Below, piece by piece: positions 58,304-64,000 of a stretch of 64,000 nt of DNA. The notes under the pieces are model-generated. The model ran no database searches. It saw nothing but the letters and a program-made list of their open reading frames with translations, and was not told the origin of the DNA. Source of the stretch: Gammaproteobacteria bacterium (GTDB lineage Bacteria > Pseudomonadota > Gammaproteobacteria > JADZEE01). The stretch is from the NCBI GenBank assembly GCA_020850735.1, contig JADZEE010000051.1, forward strand, positions 32,982-96,981. The letters run 5' to 3'. Position numbers and translations under genes: made by a program. Numbering within the stretch: the stretch's first letter is position 1; every line of letters starts with the position of its first letter.

Positions 58304-58423
58304 CTTCGAAGATAAACCGTGTCACTTTGGTATCCTTGTCCGTGATTTCCGTTCCGCAGCAATTCCTTCGCATTTCGGGGAGTTTCTGGCTGTCGCGGGA
58401 TTAGAAGTCACGGCCACGACCTG

Positions 58424-59265
58424 ATGGGGAGGGGCGCCTTGAAACAGTTGGGATCGGGCGGCACGGGCTTTGAGAAGTATGGCAACCGGCCGCGGCGAAC
58501 GCAGTTTCTGCTGGAGATGGACCGCCTCATGTCGTGGGCCAAGCTGTGCGCAATGCTCAACCCTCATTGCGCCAAGACCGGTCCTGTCAGCGGCTCGCGA
58601 ACAGTGCCGCTGGAGCGGATGCCGCGGGTGTACTGCATGCAGCACTGGTTCTGCGTGTCGGATCCGGCGGTGGAGTAGGCGCTGTCCGACCCGTCCGCGA
58701 TGCGTGCCTCTTGCGGTATGGATCTGGACCGGGAGCCGGCTCCGGAGGCGGTCACGATGTACAGGTTCCGCCCGGCAATGTGCCGAGCTGCCGAGGGCAA
58801 TGAGTGGTGTTTCGGTATCGAGGGGGTAGTACGCATGGACAGGCATCACGGGATCGTGCTTCCCCTGCGCGCCTCGACGACCATCGTCGCCGACAAGGAC
58901 ACATTGCCCCATCTGTCGCACGGTTACGGGATGCGCGTGTGGGACGAACGGACCTACCGGGGCCGACGGCGCGTCGAGCGCAAACGCGCCGCGGCCGTCA
59001 GGGACTGCGCCCGGTGGCACTATCGCCACCGCCTCGACCAACTGAAACAAGGTCGCAAGCGTATCAAGTCGCGGCCGCGGGCCTGGGGTGAGCGCCGCCT
59101 CGGGGTCATCGGGTGCTCGGGTTTCGCAGGATGCGCCCGCGGGTTCTGGCAAACAACCTGCACTGGCTGGAGGCGAGCTGTGTGGAGCTATAACTGAATC
59201 TGGTGTATCGGCGGGAATTGAAGAAGGCGGCTTACCCTGCTGAGTTCGGTTTTGCGAAGAACTGA
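58424..59265 (+). pseudogene. IS5-family transposase remnant
   Basis: Starts like an intact IS5 transposase (ALKQLGSGGTGFEKYGNRPR, then MSWAKLCAMLNPHCAKTG, and VYCMQHWFCVSDPAVE) and hits a stop at 58676-58678, where family members continue EEALYD. After it only shreds can be followed in changed frames: MRPRVLANNLHWLEASCVEL and LNLVYRRELKKAAYPAEFGF on either side of another stop. The catalytic acidic residues are not recognisable. Dead element, probably deleted inside and shifted in frame more than once. Confidence 0.65.
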
Positions 59266-60030
59266 TTGGCAGCAGAACGGAGATACGCCACCCACGAACG
59301 AACATAGCGCATTTCGATTTCAGAAACCAGAAGGTATCGAGGATCCGTTGGCCGAGTTGCTGGCGCGGTACGCCGGACAGAGGGACGCCGCGGGCCGGGC
59401 CGCGGTGGTGCGCAACGGGTATCGGCCGGCACGCGAGGTGCTGACCGGCATCGGGCCGGTGGCGGTGAAGGTTAGGTGCCGCACGGACGAGGCGGTGGTG
59501 TTCCGCTCCAGCCCGGTGCCGCCGTATGTGCGCCGGGCCAAGACGCTGGATGCGGCGCTGCCATGGCTGTATTTGAAGGGCATCGCCACGGGGCAGATGG
59601 CCGAAGCCCTGGTCGTGCTGGTGGGGCCGCAGACCAAGGGCCTGTTGGCCTCGGCGGTCAGTCGTCTGAAGAGTCAGTGGCAGGAGGAATACCAAGCCTG
59701 GCGGTGCCGGTGTCGGTGTCTGGAGCAGGACCGCTGGGTGTATCTGTGGGCGGACGGGATCTACAGCGGCCTGCGGGCCGAAGGGCAAGAGCTGTGCACG
59801 CTGATCATCGTCGGCGTCAATGACCGCGGCGAGAAGCAATTCCTGGCCATCGAGGACGGGGTGCGCGAATCGACCCAGAGCTGGCGCGAGGTGCTGCTGG
59901 ACTTGAAGGCTCGTGGCCTGAGCGTACCGGCGCAGCTGGCGGTCGGCGATGGCACCCTGGGATTCTGTGGCGCGCTGGAGGAGGTGTATCCGGCCACCCG
60001 AAACCAACGCTGCTGGGTGCACAAGACCGC
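59252..60030 (+). pseudogene. IS256-family transposase, 5' part (interrupted)
   Basis: The N-terminal two thirds of an IS256 (mutator-type) transposase. Seen: AVVRNGYRPAREVLTGIGPV, PPYVRRAKTLDAALPWLYLK, the first catalytic Asp in LWADGIYSGLR and the second in VGDGTLGFC, then NQRCWVHKTA where the IS4 element interrupts it. The first residues are atypical, so the 5' end is also damaged. The gene continues at 61469. Together they would still lack the catalytic Glu, lost in a later deletion. Confidence 0.82.
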
Positions 60031-61468
60031 ATTGGTGATCGGTTAACGCTCCCATGCGACACCCTGATCGACACGCTGTAGTAGGAGCAGCCTGGATACG
60101 TTCGGGTCGACGGCTTCGTGTAGCAGCATCGGTTCGAGGTGTCGTGCGAGCGTTCTGGCGGTTCGGGCCGGCATTGAGAGGAGGTCGAGGATGCTCAGTG
60201 CGGCCGCGGCGAACAGCGCAGCCCAGCGCCCCTCTGGGATGCGCTCGCGCAGGTTGCGCAGCCGCTTGCGCACCGCGTCGAGCAGGCGCCGGCTGACCAG
60301 CAGCGTGATGATGCTCGACAGGATCAGGGCCTCGACGATGTGCGCGTTGCGCGTTGGCAGTTCATCGAGGTGGTAATGCGACTTCAACTCCTTGAATACC
60401 AGCTCCACCTGCCAGCGGCAGGCATAGACCTGAGCGAGCGAGTCGGCGTCGAATTCGTCGACGGTGATATTGGTCAGATAGAACCAGTAGCTGGCGCTCT
60501 CAGCGTCGCGCACGCCAATGAGTCGCAGGCGGCGACGGTCGGTGCGACGCCGCCCGCCATAGACGCGGCGCCGGAACTCGACTTCCACCTCGACATCGAG
60601 GGTTGCGCGGCGCAGGTGGCCTGCGACCTCATCGAGGCGCTTGCCTTCGAGCGCGACCGTGCGACCGCGCCAGCGCCGGTGCACGCCGACGATGCGCGGG
60701 TTCGCGCCCGCCGGCAAGCGCGACAGGAAGTAGCCGCCGTTTCTGTCAATGCAGTCAAACAGTTGGTAGCGGAAGAAGCCCAGGTCGAAGAGCAGCAACC
60801 GCCCGCGTACCCACGGCCCCATGCGCAAACTGCGATGGTCGTTGGCGCGCTCGCCAGTGAGCTTGACCTTCTCCACGCCCTTGCCCGTGACGCTCATCAC
60901 CAAGTGCAGCTTCGCCGCCGCCGGACTCGAGTTCGTGCGCGTGCCCGAGTATCGCCTGGCGAGCAACCGATGCAGCTTGATCACGGTCGCGTCGGTCACC
61001 ACCACGTCGGCGAACTTCGCCAGCACGCCGCGACACCCCGGCGCATGCTCGCACAGGTGTCCGCACAGCTCGCCCACGATGCAGCGCAAAAACCGCACCA
61101 GCTCAGGGGTGAACCGGTCGTAGAACGCCGAAGGAACCAACGACGTGCCCGTCGCACGCTGATACACACGTCGCAAGCCTGCCAGCGTGCGCTCTCCGCC
61201 CGTCCCGAATCCCAGCGCCAGCGTCCACACCATCGCCATCGGATCCACCTTGCGCCGCCGGCGAATCATCCCGCTCTCGCGTGCGAGCCGCTCGAGATGC
61301 GCACGCGGCAGCACACTGGTCAACGCTTCTCGAATCCCAATAGACTTTGCTCGGGCCACGGCTATTCCCCTGTTCAGATTGAAGCTTCGCAACTGCAATC
61401 AGATCAGAGGCCGTGGCTCACTTCAACTCCTTGTTTCTCCTACACTCCGCACGCTAACCGAACACGGA
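60031..61468 (-). mobile_element. Complete IS4-family insertion sequence nested in the IS256 remnant
   Basis: 1438 bp with imperfect terminal inverted repeats (GTGATCGGTTAACG near the left end, GTGTTCGGTTAGCG on the opposite strand near the right end), flanked by a 13-bp target duplication TGCACAAGACCGC at 60018-60030 and 61469-61481. The duplication length is typical of IS4. Removing the element and one repeat restores the IS256 reading frame (WVHKTA then HVLNYVPK), proving insertion into that transposase gene. Contains one transposase gene on the minus strand. Confidence 0.9.
60043..61398 (-). CDS. IS4-family transposase
   Basis: A 451-residue DDE transposase. Catalytic residues: first Asp in VVTDATVIKLH, second Asp in LLFDLGFFRYQLF, and Glu in CRWQVELVFKELK (the YREK-like signature region of IS4). 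It fills almost the whole element, with the stop codon inside the left terminal repeat region. No disabling change is visible, so the element may be active. The N-terminal IGIREALTSVLPRAHLERLA is typical for this subgroup. Confidence 0.9.
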   Translation of the reverse strand: MQLRSFNLNRGIAVARAKSIGIREALTSVLPRAHLERLARESGMIRRRRKVDPMAMVWTLALGFGTGGERTLAGLRRVYQRATGTSLVPSAFYDRFTPELVRFLRCIVGELCGHLCEHAPGCRGVLAKFADVVVTDATVIKLHRLLARRYSGTRTNSSPAAAKLHLVMSVTGKGVEKVKLTGERANDHRSLRMGPWVRGRLLLFDLGFFRYQLFDCIDRNGGYFLSRLPAGANPRIVGVHRRWRGRTVALEGKRLDEVAGHLRRATLDVEVEVEFRRRVYGGRRRTDRRRLRLIGVRDAESASYWFYLTNITVDEFDADSLAQVYACRWQVELVFKELKSHYHLDELPTRNAHIVEALILSSIITLLVSRRLLDAVRKRLRNLRERIPEGRWAALFAAAALSILDLLSMPARTARTLARHLEPMLLHEAVDPNVSRLLLLQRVDQGVAWER

Positions 61469-61790
61469 TGCACAAGACCGCCCATGTGCTGAATTACGTG
61501 CCCAAGTCGGTGCAGGCCAAGGCCAAGGCCAAAGCCAAGGCCAAGGCAGCGCTGCGCGAGATCTGGATGGCGCCGATCCAGGCCGCCGCGCAGCAGGCCT
61601 TCGATCGGTTCCTCCACACCTATGGGGCGAAGTACCCCAAGGCCGTCGAGTGCCTGCGCAAGGACCGCCAGGCGCTGCTGGCGTTCTACGACTTCCCGGC
61701 CGAGACGACATCGAGGTGACGGAACAGGAAACCGGCTGCAGGGTCGCCGCCTGCTCACGCCGTACACCAGATTCGACAATAGCTCCAATA
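61469..61790 (+). pseudogene. IS256-family transposase, 3' part with internal deletion
   Basis: Continues the transposase after the nested element: VLNYVPKSVQAKAKAKAKAK, REIWMAPIQAAAQQAFDRFL and AFYDFPAE. The Lys-Ala run comes from an expanded GCCAAG six-base repeat. In intact members HW and the catalytic Glu (NPIEST) follow FPAE; here the frame jumps to a stop at 61717-61719. The typical C-terminal EVTEQETGCRVAA and the end-of-element TPYTRFDNSS appear in another frame just after. So an internal deletion removed the active site. Confidence 0.78.
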
Positions 61791-61827
61791 GCTCTCCCGG
61801 TGACCGCCGCAGCCAACTGTCGGAAAC

Positions 61828-62910
61828 TTACGAACTCAATTCAATACTGACGCCCCGCTTCCTAAATGGCCAGAATTCAAAGAACTCGGCGCTCGCAATT
61901 AGGAAGGGGAACGTTACAGCCAGCAGTACCGAGGCGATCCAGATTTCCGCTTCATAGGTCGGCGCTCCCGCGCTCATGGTTCCCGCAACCAATGGTGCAA
62001 CCTGCTTGTAGCCCAGATACAGAACATACCCGGTAGCCCATGCAGTGGATGCCGCGAGCAGTCCTTTGATTGGTTGCTTCCTCTCGCCGAAAGCGGTTCT
62101 CTGCAGCATGCTTTGCAAGAGTATCGTCCCAAATATGAAAGTGATGGGAACTACCACCATGAAATGGACTATATCCATCGCGAGCACGTGTACGCAGAAG
62201 AGCTGTAGCAGCGCGCTGAGCACCAGACAGGTAACACTCAGCACGATTCCAAGAAAGGGTTGCTGCATCAATATCGGATTTCGAGAGAAAGGCCAGAGAT
62301 CGAAATTCGCAAGAAGTTGCAGGATGCCGATAGTTGTCACCATATAAACGAGGATGCTCCATGCATCGAATAGCCCCTTCGGATCGAGCGCCTCGATATA
62401 TACCCCTGCCCCGGCCATGAATCGAAAGTCAAACAGCAATGTGAATAGCACATAGGCAACAGCGTAGATGAGGAGCAGGGACACGACGCCAAGGATAAGC
62501 GGGTGTCGGATAAACAGCGTCAGCGGCCAAGCATTCCAAATGATCATTACCCAGAACGCTACGCACACGCTGAGTATGGTGAACATCATAAGCATAGGAG
62601 TCGGAGGCCATATTGCGCGTCCCGGCAGCAGATACAGCACCGGGCCAATGACGAGGACGGCTGCAACTGTAAACAACATGAATAACATGCCGCGAATCGG
62701 TTGTTTTCTTTTCGCGGCAAATTCCGGCATTTTGCATTGCCAGAGGCTTGCGATGAGTAATTGTACTGGAACCGCCACCATCATGAAGAACGAAATTGAA
62801 GTGATGAATTGCTGAGGTTCAAAGAACGAGACAAAAAGTAAAGAGATCGCAATGACGGTGATGCTGGCCTTGGTCCCGATGATCAGATGTTCATTCGATT
62901 TATTGTTCAT
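61828..62910 (-). CDS. A+T-rich polytopic membrane protein with internal sequence repeats
   Basis: A 360-residue integral membrane protein with about ten hydrophobic helices; I do not recognise a family. The sequence is repeated internally: KRKQPIRGMLF (about 66) and ERKQPIKGLLA (about 277) follow similar helices (MVAVPVQLLIASLWQ and MVVVPITFIFGTILLQ), and WPL/WPF segments with nearby Arg-Asn/His-Pro recur (NAWPLTLFIRHP, FDLWPFSRNP, FEFWPFRKR). This suggests duplication of a unit of about four helices. The gene is roughly half G+C, far below the rest of the window, so recent acquisition is likely. A transport or membrane-enzyme role is possible but unsupported. Confidence 0.7.
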   Translation of the reverse strand: MNNKSNEHLIIGTKASITVIAISLLFVSFFEPQQFITSISFFMMVAVPVQLLIASLWQCKMPEFAAKRKQPIRGMLFMLFTVAAVLVIGPVLYLLPGRAIWPPTPMLMMFTILSVCVAFWVMIIWNAWPLTLFIRHPLILGVVSLLLIYAVAYVLFTLLFDFRFMAGAGVYIEALDPKGLFDAWSILVYMVTTIGILQLLANFDLWPFSRNPILMQQPFLGIVLSVTCLVLSALLQLFCVHVLAMDIVHFMVVVPITFIFGTILLQSMLQRTAFGERKQPIKGLLAASTAWATGYVLYLGYKQVAPLVAGTMSAGAPTYEAEIWIASVLLAVTFPFLIASAEFFEFWPFRKRGVSIELSS

Positions 62911-63343
62911 GGTCGATCCGCAACCGCGTTGCTCAAGTGATGATTAACCACGGTGGAAGTTTGCCAGGGCAGAGGCAAAACGACGGAAATCGGGGACGGT
63001 GGCGTGTCCCAGGACGGCCGATTCGGTTGCCGAAACTCCGAGTTGCATCCGATGTCGCCGCGGTGCGGCTGCTTCACGTAGCACACGGGTTACTTTGAAC
63101 TTTACACTTAGCACGGTGCGCTGGCGATTGTGAAGTTGCGCGAGAGGCCGTACCGAAGGATTATTGAAAGAAGTGGCCGTGTCTTGGAATTTGCGGATAA
63201 TTGCACCTGCTGAGCAAAATCCGTCGCTCGGCGCTACATGTTGCAGCTGGATAGGCACTGCGCTTTGAGGCAGAATCCGATGCCCACGCGCTTGCTGCGC
63301 CGGCTGCGGCGTAACGGGAAGCGCCGGTGAGGGTAGGAGCCTT
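62911..63343. other. Gene-free stretch before the acyl-CoA dehydrogenase fragment
   Basis: About 430 bp. It presumably holds the membrane protein's promoter at the left. An open frame on the minus strand crosses it, but the sequence has no family features and overlaps the pseudogene, so I do not call it. Nothing else identifiable is seen. Confidence 0.55.
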
Positions 63344-64000
63344 AGAAGCAGAGAGGCCACCGACGAGCAGGCGGAGCGATGGCTACGGCCTTATTGTGAT
63401 ACCAGCGGTGAGACGCACCACCTGTTTGCCTTTGGCGGAACCGAACCTTCGGGCGGAAGCGAGATTTTCTGCCCCGAACCGGCTCCGGCACTCGGGACCC
63501 GGACAACGGCGAAAAGACAAGGCGATCAGTACACCATCAACGGCAGGAAGGTCTTCATTACCAACACCGGTCATGCAGAGCTGTACGGTTGTCTGGCCCG
63601 CGCCGACAAGAGCAGACCCAACCTGGAGTCGAATGCGGTGTTCTTCCTGTGTCCGGATACGCCGGGATTCTCCATCGGCAAGATCGAAGACAAGATGGGG
63701 CACCGCGCCCTGTGCAACGGTGAACTGGTATTCGATGACGTTGTCCTCAGCAAAGACGAGATGCTGGGCAAGGAGGGAGGAGGGTCCTAACTACTGGTCG
63801 AATCCTACCATGTCAACGGGGTGGGAACGGGCGCGCTTGCAGTGGGTCTGGCACGTGCCGCCTACGAGATGGCGCTGGACTATGCCAAGCAACGGGTGAT
63901 CTGGGGCAGACCGATCACGCAGTATCAATCCATCAGTAACATGCTGGTCGACATGAAGACGCATATCGAGACGGCGCGGCTCCTGGTACGGCGCCTAGCG
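63344..64000 (+). pseudogene. Acyl-CoA dehydrogenase, truncated and with an internal stop
   Basis: The middle and part of the C-terminal domain of an acyl-CoA dehydrogenase. Seen: DEQAERWLRPY, TEPSGGSEIF (in place of the usual TEPGAGSD), DQYTINGRKVFITNTGHAEL, GFSIGKIEDKMGHRALCNGE, LVFDDVVLSKDEMLGKEGGG. At 63788-63790 a TAA interrupts the frame where a Lys (AAA) would fit, and the frame then continues LLVESYHVNGVGTGALAVGLARAAYEMALDYAK to the window edge (long run given in parts: GVGTGALAVGLARAAYE). The N-terminal third is missing, so it was truncated by rearrangement. Not functional unless the stop is a sequencing error. Confidence 0.8.

Noticed and set aside
58322..60055. 577-codon minus-strand frame across the IS remnants.
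   Set aside because: Antisense to recognisable IS5 and IS256 sequence.
62944..63360. 138-codon minus-strand frame.
   Set aside because: No recognisable family, and its 5' end overlaps the acyl-CoA dehydrogenase remnant.
1..64000. tRNA, rRNA, CRISPR arrays, riboswitches, replication origin.
   Set aside because: I looked for conserved landmarks (repeat-spacer periodicity, cloverleaf-like blocks, DnaA-box clusters) and found none. A tRNAscan or Rfam search would be needed to exclude small cases.

Overview
This window looks like chromosomal DNA from a high-G+C, facultatively anaerobic proteobacterium, beta or gamma, probably a denitrifier. The evidence is an oxygen-sensitive class I benzoyl-CoA reductase system next to aerobic-type genes (heme A synthase, cytochrome c), a TonB receptor with its own sigma/anti-sigma pair, and FNR/ANR-type boxes. 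No rRNA, tRNA or CRISPR array was seen.

Layout. 0-12 kb: housekeeping and signalling genes (a TTG-start SDR cut by the window edge, msrA, a GGDEF cyclase, a MORN/C13 peptidase, a Sel1 protein, an alpha/beta hydrolase, a SulP-STAS-cNMP transporter, polyphosphate:AMP phosphotransferase, a membrane glutaredoxin, a NUDIX hydrolase). 12-17 kb: a TonB receptor with an STN domain, divergent from an ECF sigma factor and FecR. 17-21 kb: mtaB, a Ser/Thr kinase with Sel1 repeats, an RcnB-like protein. 21-24.4 kb: a methanethiol-oxidase (SBP56) gene followed by a single gene that fuses a SCO1 domain to a MauG-like di-heme domain.

24.6-38.8 kb is the benzoyl-CoA block. On the minus strand, korA-korB and ferritin-like, hemerythrin, DUF2249 and polytopic membrane protein genes form one tight run. 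Divergently, had-oah-dch-ferredoxin-SDR and then bcrC-bcrB-bcrA-bcrD encode the reductive dearomatisation of benzoyl-CoA down to ring cleavage. KorAB should supply reduced ferredoxin to the reductase, and the hemerythrin and ferritin-like proteins may protect it from oxygen. 38.9-46.4 kb adds DUF3422, a double GNAT acetyltransferase, a phenylacetate-CoA ligase, a PadB-like molybdenum enzyme and a VOC protein, consistent with feeding phenylacetate into the pathway. 46.6-53.4 kb holds cytochrome c, heme A synthase and a three-subunit acetone carboxylase operon ending in a strong terminator.

53.5-64 kb is an acquired-looking region of lower G+C: a Mo/FeS/FAD oxidoreductase trio, an IS5 remnant, an IS256 remnant split by an intact IS4-type element with a 13-bp target duplication, an A+T-rich internally repeated membrane protein, and an acyl-CoA dehydrogenase pseudogene cut by the window edge.

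Two sequence-level patterns cross these regions. A 182-189-bp element with terminal inverted repeats occurs three times, each time starting on the stop codon of a minus-strand gene. A palindromic operator-like motif (GGTACTGCAATACC and variants) recurs at the had/kor, bcrC and GNAT promoters, and perfect or near-perfect FNR boxes precede bcrC, the padB/VOC pair and cytochrome c.
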